Below, piece after piece: positions 51,356 to 59,612 of a stretch of DNA of 64,000 nt. Both the position numbers and the translations under genes were made by a program. Source of the stretch: Comamonadaceae bacterium (GTDB taxonomy: Bacteria; Pseudomonadota; Gammaproteobacteria; Burkholderiales; Burkholderiaceae_C). The notes beneath the pieces were generated by a model. It was given only the letters and a program-made list of their open reading frames with translations, did no database searches and was not told where the DNA came from. Location of the stretch: contig CANJPU010000005.1 in NCBI GenBank assembly GCA_947476285.1, positions 1 through 64,000 of the forward strand, in the 5' to 3' direction. Positions within the stretch are counted from its first letter, which is position 1. Each line of letters opens with the position of its first letter.

Positions 51356-52330
51356 ATGAGATCCATTCTTCGCCGCAGGATTGTCGCTGGCGGTATCGCA
51401 AGCGCATTTGCGCCAGCAGTGTTCGCTCAGGCCTATCCTGCCAGGCCGGTACGGATCATCGTGCCGTTTGCACCAGGTGGTGGAGTCGACATCATCACGA
51501 GAATGATCGCCGAGAAGCTGCAACTTGCATGGGGCCAGGCGGTGATCGTCGAGAATCGGGCCGGAGGTGGCGGGACGATCGGAACCGACGCAGTCGCCAA
51601 GGCGGTTCCCAACGGCTATACGCTTCTCATGGGCTACGTCGGCAATCTTGCGATCAACCCTTGGCTCGTCGCAAAGCTGCCGTACGACCCAGTCAAAGAC
51701 TTTGCGCCCGTGTGCCTGACGACAACCGCGCCGAGTCTGCTGGTGACGCACCCTTCGCTGCCGGTCACGACCGCCAAGGAGTTGGTGGCCCTGGCCAAGG
51801 CGAAGCCTGGCTCCTTGAGTTACGCGTCCTCTGGCAACGGCACAGTTGGCCATCTGGTTGCCGAGATGTTCAAGTCGGTGACCGGGACAGATATGGTGCA
51901 CGTGCCATACAAGGGGAACCCGCTGGCTGTGAGCGACCTCTTGGGCGGCCATGTGCATGTGATGTTTTCCGCCCCAAGCGCCGCCATGCCGTTCGTGCAG
52001 AAGAAGCAGCTCAGAGTGCTTGCGGTGACTGGCACCCATCGGTTGCCAGAATTGCCTGACACCCCCACATTCGCTGAGGCCGGATATCCGAAGGTTGATG
52101 CCAGTGGCTGGTACGGTGTCATGGCGCCTGCTGGAACGCCAAAGGAAATCATCACCCTACTCAACAAGGAACTCGTGCGAATCATGGCACTGAGCGATAT
52201 CAAGGACCGGCTTGCGGCCCTCGGTTACGCGGTTGAATCGAGCACGCCTGAGGAGTTCGCCCAGATCATCAAGGCCGACTTGGTGAAGTGGCGCGAGGTG
52301 GTGCGCATTTCAGGGGCAAAGTCGGACTGA
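51356..52330 (+). CDS. Bug/TctC family solute receptor
   Basis: This 324-residue periplasmic receptor starts at ATG 51356 after AAGGAGCAGGC. Signal peptide RRRIVAGGIASAFAPAVFAQ, then AYPARPVRIIVPFAPGGGVD, VENRAGGGGTIG, VPYKGNPLAVSD and TPTFAEAGYP. It is the last gene of the Bug-hydrolase-dehydratase operon, giving that operon two receptors. Bases 52331-52538 before the LysR gene hold no gene. Confidence 0.93.
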   Translation: MRSILRRRIVAGGIASAFAPAVFAQAYPARPVRIIVPFAPGGGVDIITRMIAEKLQLAWGQAVIVENRAGGGGTIGTDAVAKAVPNGYTLLMGYVGNLAINPWLVAKLPYDPVKDFAPVCLTTTAPSLLVTHPSLPVTTAKELVALAKAKPGSLSYASSGNGTVGHLVAEMFKSVTGTDMVHVPYKGNPLAVSDLLGGHVHVMFSAPSAAMPFVQKKQLRVLAVTGTHRLPELPDTPTFAEAGYPKVDASGWYGVMAPAGTPKEIITLLNKELVRIMALSDIKDRLAALGYAVESSTPEEFAQIIKADLVKWREVVRISGAKSD

Positions 52331-52538
52331 CGCCCCGGAGAGGGCCACGCCAAGCCAGGGTCCTCCTGCTTCAACAGAATCGACCTTGGAGGGTTCTGTC
52401 GCTTCATTGGTGTCGCCGAAACTGCGGCGTGGATGCATACTATCGACAGTGCCTTGGCAAGGGACGATCACTAGGCCGGGCACTGCGGACTTCACCCCAA
52501 GCCACATCGGGCTAGCTTCTTGAAAGGGCGCGGATCCA

Positions 52539-53477
52539 ATGGACGAGCTATCGGCCATACGCATGTTCGCCAAGGTTGCGCAGGCGGCCAGCTTCTCCAA
52601 GGTCGCGCGCATGAATGCGGCGTCGATCAGTTCGGTTTCTCGGCAGATCAGTAATCTGGAAACCGAACTAGGGGTTCGCCTGTTCAATCGGACCACCCGG
52701 CAGCTTGTGCTGACTGAAGCAGGCGAGCAGTACTTCCACGAAGTGTCGACCATCCTGCGGGAATTGGATGAAGCCAAGCGCAATGCGGCGGCGTTTCAGG
52801 AGGGCGTGCGAGGTCGACTCCATCTGCACGCGAGCAACCTGGCCGGCGCAGAAATCATTGTTCCCGCGCTTCCGGGTTTTCTCGCCAACTACCCGGAACT
52901 GGAGATCGAAGTGACGCTCACTGGCGAGCGCGTTGATCTGGTTGCCCACAGGATCGATCTCGCCGTTTGGGTGGGCCGTCTGGTCGACTCAAGTTTGGTG
53001 GCGCGCCAGTTGAGCCCTAGCCGCTGGGTCTTGTGCGGCAGCCCGCAGTACTTCGCGCTCCACGGCGTGCCCACCTCGCCTCACGATCTTGTGCAACACA
53101 ATTGCCTGGTCTTTACGCGTAGCCACTACCTTCAGGAATGGACCTTCCGAAGGGGCGCCAAAACCATCGGCATTCCTGTTTCCGGAAACCTGCGAACCAA
53201 CACAACCTCCGTGCTCATGACAAGCGCGAAAAATGGCCTTGGACTTGCCGTGTTGCAGGAATGGATGGTCCGCCAAGCATGCAGCCAAGGTCTCTTGCAA
53301 ACTGTACTGACGGATTACGAAGTGAGCCCCACGGCGGATGACACGGCCCTGTATCTGGTGTATCCGCATCGCCACCCTCCTCCAAAAACCCGAGCGTTGA
53401 TTGAGTTCATTGCGTCTTTGTTCGCACAGGAAGATGCCCGAACTGCGCCTGGTCGTCCAGGCGGTACACCCGCCTAG
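52539..53477 (+). CDS. LysR family transcriptional regulator
   Basis: This 312-residue regulator begins MDELSAIRMFAKVAQAASFS, with the HTH in about residues 18-60 (ISSVSRQISNLETELGVRLF, NRTTRQ) and an effector domain from about 90 (GRLHLHASNLAGAEIIVPAL). It belongs to the CrgA-like group by sequence style. Its 3' end overlaps the convergent amidohydrolase gene by 71 bases. The target is likely the upstream dehydratase operon or the amidohydrolases. Confidence 0.92.
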   Translation: MDELSAIRMFAKVAQAASFSKVARMNAASISSVSRQISNLETELGVRLFNRTTRQLVLTEAGEQYFHEVSTILRELDEAKRNAAAFQEGVRGRLHLHASNLAGAEIIVPALPGFLANYPELEIEVTLTGERVDLVAHRIDLAVWVGRLVDSSLVARQLSPSRWVLCGSPQYFALHGVPTSPHDLVQHNCLVFTRSHYLQEWTFRRGAKTIGIPVSGNLRTNTTSVLMTSAKNGLGLAVLQEWMVRQACSQGLLQTVLTDYEVSPTADDTALYLVYPHRHPPPKTRALIEFIASLFAQEDARTAPGRPGGTPA

Positions 53478-54501
53478 CGGTCCCACTGAAGATCATGCCT
53501 TGCTCGTGGGCACTGCAGCCCTGTGTGATCCGCTTGAACATGTTCCAGACGGTGCCGTAGTGATACCCGGCTTTGTCGACCGGGAAGTTGCACTCGACCA
53601 TGCAGCGCTCGGCGCCAAACAGCTCAATGCAGGGCTCGATGTATGGGCGCCAAAGAGCGGCCAGAAACTGTGAGGTGGGCGGCGCATCGGCCTGTGTGAA
53701 ATCGAAGTTGCCGAGGTTCGTCAGCAGGCCGCCTAGCTTGACATAGACATTGGGGCACTTGGCCAGTTCTTTCATGCCCGCAAGCCAAGTCGCGTGAACC
53801 TGGGCCTCCTGCCCGGCATAGCTGTCATGACCCACCGGGCTGCCGGTATGGATCAGGCCGATGCTCGCGTCTGGGTGTGCGCGGGCAAGTGTGACCACAT
53901 CGGGAATCTGGGGATGAAAGACGCTCACATCCAGTGTCAGGCCCATGGCTGCAACGCAGTCCAGCCCTTTGCCGAATGCCGGTTCCAGGCACAGTCCTGG
54001 CTGGCCCGGACCCATGGCGCCGCGCACTGCAGCACTCGCATCCCATTTGGCGGTTTGCTTGATGCCACGCAATCGCCCGTTGGCGGCTTCTTGTTGCGCC
54101 TCCAGCACTTCGCGCACGCGCTCACCCAGCATGAGGTCGGCATAAGCGACGATGGCGGTGTCAAGCGCCACGGGTGTGTACTTGCCGCTTTCGGCCATGG
54201 CGGCCATTCCAATCTGGAACTCGGTCTCGCCAACGCACATGAGATGCTTTGGCCCCGAGGTGCGGTACATGGCCGCACATTCCACGGCCACAATCGCCAC
54301 GACATTGTGGCCACTTGCGGCCACGTCGCGGCCGTAGTCTTCCAGGAAGTACCTGTGCTCGCCTCTGTGCCAAAAATGCACGTAGGTGTCGACAATGGGC
54401 AGATCCGGTTGCAGCGCTGCTTCGGGCTGAGCCTTGGCCAGCCATGGCTCGTTGGGCGCGTGGGTGCGGCCGAAGATCACAGAAGCGCTGGGTGTGCTCA
54501 T
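53407..54501 (-). CDS. Amidohydrolase-2 family protein, degenerate metal motif
   Basis: This 364-residue TIM-barrel hydrolase resembles the next gene over its whole length. Where active homologs have D-x-H-x-H after strand 1 it reads IVDTYVHFWH, so the first metal His is Tyr40. Later motifs are conserved (VSVFHPQIPDVV, GLIHTGSPVG, MVECNFPVDKAG). It could be inactive or metal-altered. It shares strand with the paralog and aldo/keto reductase upstream. Confidence 0.87.
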   Translation of the reverse strand: MSTPSASVIFGRTHAPNEPWLAKAQPEAALQPDLPIVDTYVHFWHRGEHRYFLEDYGRDVAASGHNVVAIVAVECAAMYRTSGPKHLMCVGETEFQIGMAAMAESGKYTPVALDTAIVAYADLMLGERVREVLEAQQEAANGRLRGIKQTAKWDASAAVRGAMGPGQPGLCLEPAFGKGLDCVAAMGLTLDVSVFHPQIPDVVTLARAHPDASIGLIHTGSPVGHDSYAGQEAQVHATWLAGMKELAKCPNVYVKLGGLLTNLGNFDFTQADAPPTSQFLAALWRPYIEPCIELFGAERCMVECNFPVDKAGYHYGTVWNMFKRITQGCSAHEQGMIFSGTARRVYRLDDQAQFGHLPVRTKTQ

Positions 54502-54529
54502 GGGTGTTTAGAGGATTGCGTTGGCTTGC

Positions 54530-55546
54530 CTATTCACCGCCCAGGCGATAGACCCGTTTGGCCGCGTCGCTGTAGATCCACCTCTTCTCGTCGGCGGAGC
54601 AGCCGGCGGTGATGCGCTTGAAAGCATTCCACACCGTGCCGTAGCGCATGCCCGCTGCGTCCACCGGAAAATTGGATGAGGCCATGCAGCGATGGGCGCC
54701 AAAGGCCTCGATGCACGGTTCGATGTACGGGCGCCAGACCCGCGCAAAATGCTCCGAGCTGGGGGGTAGGGCGAGCTTGGTGAAGTCGAATTGTTCCAGG
54801 CACATCAGCAGGCCACCCATCTTCACCGAGACATTGGGGCAGGTCGCGAGTTCCTTGATGCCGGCGAGCCAGTCTGCATGTACCTGCGCATCCTTGCCCG
54901 CGTAAGAGGCGTGCGTCACTGGGCTGCCCGAGTGAATGAGGACGATGTTCGCGTCCGGATGCGCGCGAGCGAGCGCGATCACATCGGGCAATTGCGGATG
55001 AAAGATGCTGGCGTCAAATGACAAGCCCATGGAGGTGAGTACGTCCAGGCCCTTGCCGAATTGCGCATCAAGGTAGAGGCCAGGGCCATCTGCGCAGATA
55101 GGGCCGCGCACCACCGGGTCCACATCCCACTTAGCGCGCTGGCGCACACCGCGAAAGCGCCCGTTGGCGGCTTGTACATGGGCTTGCAGCAGCTCGCGGG
55201 TGCGATCGCCCAGCGTCAGGTCGGCAAAGCCGACAATGCCGGCCGCAACCTTTGTGCTGGTGTATTTGCCACTGGCCGCCATGGCCGCCATACCCACGGC
55301 GAATTCGGTTTCGCCGACGCACTTGAGGTGCTCTGGCCCATGCGCCCGGTACATGGCATGGCCTTCCGCATAAACCATGGCCTCGATGTTGTGGCCCGAC
55401 TGCGCAATGTCCTTCGCATACTCTTCGATGAAGTACCTGAAGCCCTTGTCGCGCAGATGCACATGCGGATCGACAATGGGCAGCTCGGGTTCAAGTGCTG
55501 GCTCGGGTGCCGCCCGGGAAAGCCATTCTTCATTCTGTTGTGTCAT
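54530..55546 (-). CDS. Amidohydrolase-2 family hydrolase
   Basis: This 338-residue TIM-barrel metallohydrolase of the amidohydrolase-2 (decarboxylase/lactonase-type) family has H28-V29-H30 in ELPIVDPHVHLRD, VLIHSGSPVTHASYAG and SSNFPVDAAGM, consistent with an intact metal site. Its start overlaps the aldo/keto reductase stop by four bases, so the two are coupled. It is a tandem paralog of the gene downstream on the same strand (28-base gap). Confidence 0.9.
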   Translation of the reverse strand: MTQQNEEWLSRAAPEPALEPELPIVDPHVHLRDKGFRYFIEEYAKDIAQSGHNIEAMVYAEGHAMYRAHGPEHLKCVGETEFAVGMAAMAASGKYTSTKVAAGIVGFADLTLGDRTRELLQAHVQAANGRFRGVRQRAKWDVDPVVRGPICADGPGLYLDAQFGKGLDVLTSMGLSFDASIFHPQLPDVIALARAHPDANIVLIHSGSPVTHASYAGKDAQVHADWLAGIKELATCPNVSVKMGGLLMCLEQFDFTKLALPPSSEHFARVWRPYIEPCIEAFGAHRCMASSNFPVDAAGMRYGTVWNAFKRITAGCSADEKRWIYSDAAKRVYRLGGE

Positions 55547-56550
55547 CGCTGCGCGTCTCCAAAGCGGTATTCGTGAGTCAGTTCATCCAGGTGCTGCTTC
55601 AAGGGCGCGTCGATGCGGCAGTCGACCGCCTTGAGGCTGTCCACGAGTTGCTCGGCGCGGCTGGCGCCGATGATCGCGCTGGTGATCACTGGGTTGGCCA
55701 GCACCCAGGCCACTGCCAGCGTGGTGACCGATTGGCCGATCTTGTCGGCCTCGGCACGCAGGGCGTGCAGCGTAGTGAATTCGCGCTCATGCCAGTAGCG
55801 GTCGCGGTAATTGGCCTTGGCGCCGGCACCGGTGGCCGCCGGGTTGAAGCGGGAGTCCTCGGGCAAGGGCTGCGCCATGGATTGGTACTTGCCGGTCAGC
55901 ATGCCGCCAGCCAGCGGGTTGTACACGGTGACGGCAACCTTCTCCTCACTGGCCAGGGGCAGTAGCTCTCGCTCGATCTGGCGGAACAGCAGGTTGTAGC
56001 GCGACTGCACCGACACCACCTTAACCAGCCGGCGTGCTTCGGCTCGGCCCAGCGCCAGGGCGAGCCGATAAGCCAGGAAGTTCGATACGCCAACGTAGCG
56101 CGCCCTGCCGGATCGCACGATGGTGTCCAGTGCCTCCAGGGTTTCTTCCAGAGGCGTGCTTGGATCATCGTGATGGACCTGATACAGATCGACGTAGTCG
56201 GTGCCCAGACGGCGCAACGATGCGTCGATGGCATCGAGCAGATGCTTGCGCGATGAGCCGGCGTCCCATGCATGAGGCCCGACACGGCTGCCGCCTTTGC
56301 TGGCCACGATGACGTCATGGCGTCGGCCTTTGAGCCAACGGCCGAGAATCTCCTCTGTGCGTCCTGTGCCGCTGCCCTCACTGCCCATGGGGTAAGAGCT
56401 GGCTGTATCGAGGAAGGAGATGCCGCCCTCGGTCGCCTTGTCCAGAATGGCGCGCGCCTGCGCTTCGTCGCAGGTGCCACCAAAGGTCATGGTGCCCAGG
56501 CAAAGGCGAGAGACTGTGAGACCTGTTGCGCCCAGTTTGGTGTATTGCAT
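55543..56550 (-). CDS. Aldo/keto reductase
   Basis: This 335-residue NADPH-dependent reductase has the full AKR catalytic set: Asp and Tyr in FLDTASSYPMG, Lys in VASKGGSRVG and His in LYQVHHDDPSTPL. It starts MQYTKLGATGLTVSRLCLGT. It belongs to an operon-like run (Bug receptor 56578, AKR, two amidohydrolases) on the minus strand, 27 bases after the Bug stop. The substrate is unknown. Confidence 0.93.
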   Translation of the reverse strand: MQYTKLGATGLTVSRLCLGTMTFGGTCDEAQARAILDKATEGGISFLDTASSYPMGSEGSGTGRTEEILGRWLKGRRHDVIVASKGGSRVGPHAWDAGSSRKHLLDAIDASLRRLGTDYVDLYQVHHDDPSTPLEETLEALDTIVRSGRARYVGVSNFLAYRLALALGRAEARRLVKVVSVQSRYNLLFRQIERELLPLASEEKVAVTVYNPLAGGMLTGKYQSMAQPLPEDSRFNPAATGAGAKANYRDRYWHEREFTTLHALRAEADKIGQSVTTLAVAWVLANPVITSAIIGASRAEQLVDSLKAVDCRIDAPLKQHLDELTHEYRFGDAQR

Positions 56551-56577
56551 GGTCGTGGTCGAGACGCTACTGACGGT

Positions 56578-57558
56578 TCATTGTGGTGTGATCTTGGCGA
56601 CGCGCACATATTCCGCCCAGCGCTTGCGGTCCGCGGCAACAAAAGCCGCGTGCTCTTGTGGCGTACTGGGCTTGACCGCCATGCCCTGCTTCATCAGCGC
56701 ATCGCGTATGGCTGGATCGCTCGCGGCCGCATGCACGTAGTCGCCCATTCGTTTGATGATGGCGGACGGTGTGCCAGAGCGCGCCGCCAGGCCAAGCCAG
56801 CTTTGCATCTGGAAGCCCGGCAGCGTCTCGGCCACGGCAGGCACATTGGGCAGCAACGCGAAGCGATCTGGCGATGTGACGGCGATGGGGGTCAGTAGCG
56901 TGCCGCGCAGCGCTGGCGCCGCCGACAGCGCATCGGGGAAGGCGTAGTCGATCACGCCACCGACCAGGTCGGTGATGATTTGCGTGATGTTCTTGTACGG
57001 CACCGCCACGACCTGCATGCCAGTGCGCTCGCGCAAAAGCTCGGCCGGAATCTGCGACGAAGAGCTGTAGTACCCGTATGACAGTTTGGCGCCTGACTTG
57101 CCCTGCTCGACGATGTCGGCGATTGACTTCAGGCGACTGCCGGCCTTGACCAGCCCGACCATCGGGAAGGTTCCGAACAGGCCGATCTCTTCAAAGTCTT
57201 TCTCGGGGTCATAGGGCAGCTTGGCAAACACGCTGGGGTTGGCAGCCTGGGTGGAGCTGCCTGCCAGCAGGAAGGTGTAGCCATCGGCCGGCGCGTTCTT
57301 CACCGCTTCGGCGCCGATGACGGTGCCAGCGCCGGGCTTGTTCTCGACGACCACGGCCTGCTTGATCTGCTGCTCCAGGTAGCGTCCGAAAATTCGCGCG
57401 GTGAAGTCAGCCGCCCCGCCGGAGGTGGAGGGCACGATGATCTTGATGGGCCGGTTGGGCCAGTCGGACTGCGCGAGTGCCGGGGCCATGCAGATGGCGA
57501 GTGCGCTTGCAAGTGCAAGAGAGAGGTAGTTGCGACGGGTGATAAGGGCTTTATCCAT
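56578..57558 (-). CDS. Bug/TctC family solute receptor
   Basis: This 326-residue periplasmic receptor has ATG 57558 with a signal peptide MDKALITRRNYLSLALASAL ending APALAQ. It then reads SDWPNRPIKIIVPSTSGGAAD, VENKPGAGTVIG and VPYKNITQII. It lacks the usual PGG in the first loop (STSGGAAD instead of APGGGTD), a mild variation. It heads the AKR-amidohydrolase run. Confidence 0.92.
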   Translation of the reverse strand: MDKALITRRNYLSLALASALAICMAPALAQSDWPNRPIKIIVPSTSGGAADFTARIFGRYLEQQIKQAVVVENKPGAGTVIGAEAVKNAPADGYTFLLAGSSTQAANPSVFAKLPYDPEKDFEEIGLFGTFPMVGLVKAGSRLKSIADIVEQGKSGAKLSYGYYSSSSQIPAELLRERTGMQVVAVPYKNITQIITDLVGGVIDYAFPDALSAAPALRGTLLTPIAVTSPDRFALLPNVPAVAETLPGFQMQSWLGLAARSGTPSAIIKRMGDYVHAAASDPAIRDALMKQGMAVKPSTPQEHAAFVAADRKRWAEYVRVAKITPQ

Positions 57559-57990
57559 GGTGGGTCTCCACTTTTCTTGTGAGCAATGTTTGAGCACACA
57601 CCGATACTGCCGCATCGCAGGCGCCACGTCGCGTCGGGATTGGTTTCCTTGAAGTTAGCTAGCCTGACGCTGAGGGCGCGTCCAACTGCCGTTTCCAGGT
57701 TAAATCGTTCAGAGGGTGTGGCGCAAGATTCTGGCCGTCAGTCCGGCCATGCCCTCGTGCGCGCGGGCAGTCAGGGCACACACGGGCTTACGGTCACGAA
57801 AGCAAATACGACTGGTGTCGCGCGTCGCTGGCGATCAAACTACCTGCTACTGTCCGTTGGTGGCTGCAAGCAGTCGCGCTATGGACGCGAGCAAGGGGCC
57901 GAATCTATCGAGGCCTTTACGCAGACCAAGTCGGTCCTGCTGGGTTTGAGATTCGGGCACGGCATGGCGCTTGGATCCGCGCTGGCGTGG
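57559..57990. other. Intergenic stretch without a supported gene
   Basis: The track offers a 158-residue ORF here (57586-58062) that overlaps the next gene's leader and has basic, low-complexity composition with no recognisable domain. I see no promoter hexamers good enough to call. It separates the divergent Bug (minus) and SDR (plus) genes. Confidence 0.5.
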
Positions 57991-58037
57991 GCTTTCGGAA
58001 ACAATGGACAGATGAAGGAGGCAGGCAATGAATCAAT
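57991..58037. repeat. SDR leader repeat (pair with 47091-47137)
   Basis: This is the full-length partner of the scar at 47 kb. It carries the ribosome-binding site GATGAAGGAGGCAGGC and the start codon of the SDR gene. The sequences match at 44 of 47 positions. Confidence 0.75.
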
Positions 58038-58843
58038 CGCATGGCGGATCACAACAGGGTGAGCAGGCAGCGGGGGTGCGCGGCAAGGTCGCCATCGTGA
58101 CCGGTGCCACTGTAGGGCTGGGTAGGGCAGTGGCCCTGCGCCTGGCGCAGCAGGGCGCGAAGGTGGTGGTCACCGGCCGCAACAGGAGCGCGGGAGAAGA
58201 GGTGGTGCGTCAGATCGAGGCAGCCGGGGGCCAGGCCGTTTTTCTGCCAGCCGACATTGAGAAGCTGCAGGAGGCCCGCGAGATGGTGGCCCAGGCGCAT
58301 GCTCGATTCGGCGCGGTGGACATCCTCGTGGCCAGCGCCGGTGCAGCGAGTGCGGCGCAAGGCATCTTCACGGAAATCGATCCGAACGCCGTCGCCGAAC
58401 AAATCGCCAAGACTGTTCGCATCAAACTGAATCCGGTGCATGCGGCAGTGCCTTACATGGTGGCGCAAAAGCGAGGCGCCATTCTCTTTCTCACCTCAGA
58501 AGGCGGCCGGTTCCCGACGCCTGGGCAGACAACCGTCTCCTTCCACTCGGCAGGCCTCATCATGGCTGCCAAAGTGATGGCCAAGGAGTTGTCGCGTTCT
58601 CTGATCCGGGTGAACACATTGAGTGTCACCATCGTTCAGGACACACCCGTGTATGAGCGCTTCGTGGGCGGCGAACTCACCCCCCTGCGGCAAAAGGTGT
58701 TCGAGAGAATTTCAGCGCAAGCGCCCTTCGGCCTGGCCAATGCGGACAACGTGGCCGATGTCGCGGCTTTCCTGGTGTCCGACGCATCCAGCCACGTGAC
58801 CGGCGCGACCTTGAGCGCGACCGGGGGCGCTACGTATTCTTGA
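58028..58843 (+). CDS. Short-chain dehydrogenase fold protein lacking YxxxK
   Basis: This 271-residue Rossmann-fold protein has the cofactor motif VTGATVGLGRAVALRLA, DIEKL, VASAG in place of NNAG, and Ser157 in LTSEGGRF. The catalytic pair is missing: the segment aligned to YSASKAGLI reads VSFHSAGLI, putting Val170 for Tyr and Ser174 for Lys. It may bind a nucleotide without classical reductase activity, or use another chemistry. The start at 58028 is backed by the strong AAGGAGG site. Confidence 0.88.
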   Translation: MNQSHGGSQQGEQAAGVRGKVAIVTGATVGLGRAVALRLAQQGAKVVVTGRNRSAGEEVVRQIEAAGGQAVFLPADIEKLQEAREMVAQAHARFGAVDILVASAGAASAAQGIFTEIDPNAVAEQIAKTVRIKLNPVHAAVPYMVAQKRGAILFLTSEGGRFPTPGQTTVSFHSAGLIMAAKVMAKELSRSLIRVNTLSVTIVQDTPVYERFVGGELTPLRQKVFERISAQAPFGLANADNVADVAAFLVSDASSHVTGATLSATGGATYS

Positions 58844-58925
58844 TTTTGTGGATCGAGGGGGTCGAGCGCAGGCAACAGGAATCGACGCTAGGGCCGCAAG
58901 CCTTATCAAACAAGGATTTTTACTT

Positions 58926-59413
58926 CAACCTTGCAAGAAGTGCCATCGCTTTCCTCGCCTCTGGCCCCACTCAATTGGCACGGCACCGGCTTTGAGGTGC
59001 TCATGCGTGAGATCGATGAATGGCATTTGAAGTATCCCTTTCTGGGATCGCGCCAATCACGGCCTGGGCAACGGATATTACGTACCTGCCGATGAAGCAA
59101 GGCTTCGTGTACCTCGCCTCCGTGATGGATTGGGCAACGCGCCGTGTACTGTCATGGCGCGTGTCGAACACGCTGACATCGGACTTCTGCGACGACCGGT
59201 TGAATCCGCCCAATTCGCGAGCGATGCGTCTACTGGCATGCTGCAGGACCATGGCATTGCTATCAGCATGGATGGCCGAGGCTGCCGGCGCGACAATGTC
59301 TTCGTTGAACGGCTCTGACGCTCTATAACGGCCAACGGCCCCACGCGGCGCTTGGCAACGCGACGCCAGACGAGGCATACTTCATTCAGCGAGCGCGGCC
59401 GATGGCGGCATGA
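58926..59413 (+). pseudogene. IS3-family transposase (OrfB) remnant with internal deletions
   Basis: Pieces of an IS3-type integrase appear in order but in different frames: [17 protein letters not shown], then [20 protein letters not shown], then [15 protein letters not shown] and DNVFVERL, then [20 protein letters not shown], ending at TGA 59413. Linking parts, including the second catalytic Asp region (TDQG), are gone. Each core block remains while the stretches between have been cut out, so it cannot be active. Bases to about 59515 may include the old right end. 58844-58925 holds nothing recognisable. Confidence 0.8.
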
Positions 59414-59536
59414 ATCAATTCGAGTTGCCCACCGGCCTTCGGTCCATGGATAACTCATCCCGCAGGGAATTCACTTAAGGAGCGACTGATTCTGTCTTGA
59501 ACAACCGAGCCACCTCTGGCTTAACGAGGACGGGAA

Positions 59537-59567
59537 TTGAGGGGAATTTATAGAAGCGCCTATAAAT
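59537..59567 (+). promoter_or_regulatory. Promoter with overlapping palindrome upstream of a Bug gene
   Basis: TTGAGG at 59537-59542 and TATAAA at 59561-59566 are separated by 18 bases. The perfect inverted repeat ATTTATAG-N6-CTATAAAT (59546-59567) covers the spacer and -10. The GTG start of the receptor lies about 46 bases downstream. Repressor control is likely. Confidence 0.5.
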
Positions 59568-59612
59568 ACGTTTTTGCTTGGGCATCAGGCCACTTCAACC
59601 AAGGAGAGCTCA

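Noticed and set aside
57586-58062. 158-residue ORF upstream of the SDR gene
   Set aside because: It has no domain, overlaps the leader and start of the SDR gene, and has irregular composition; treated as non-coding.
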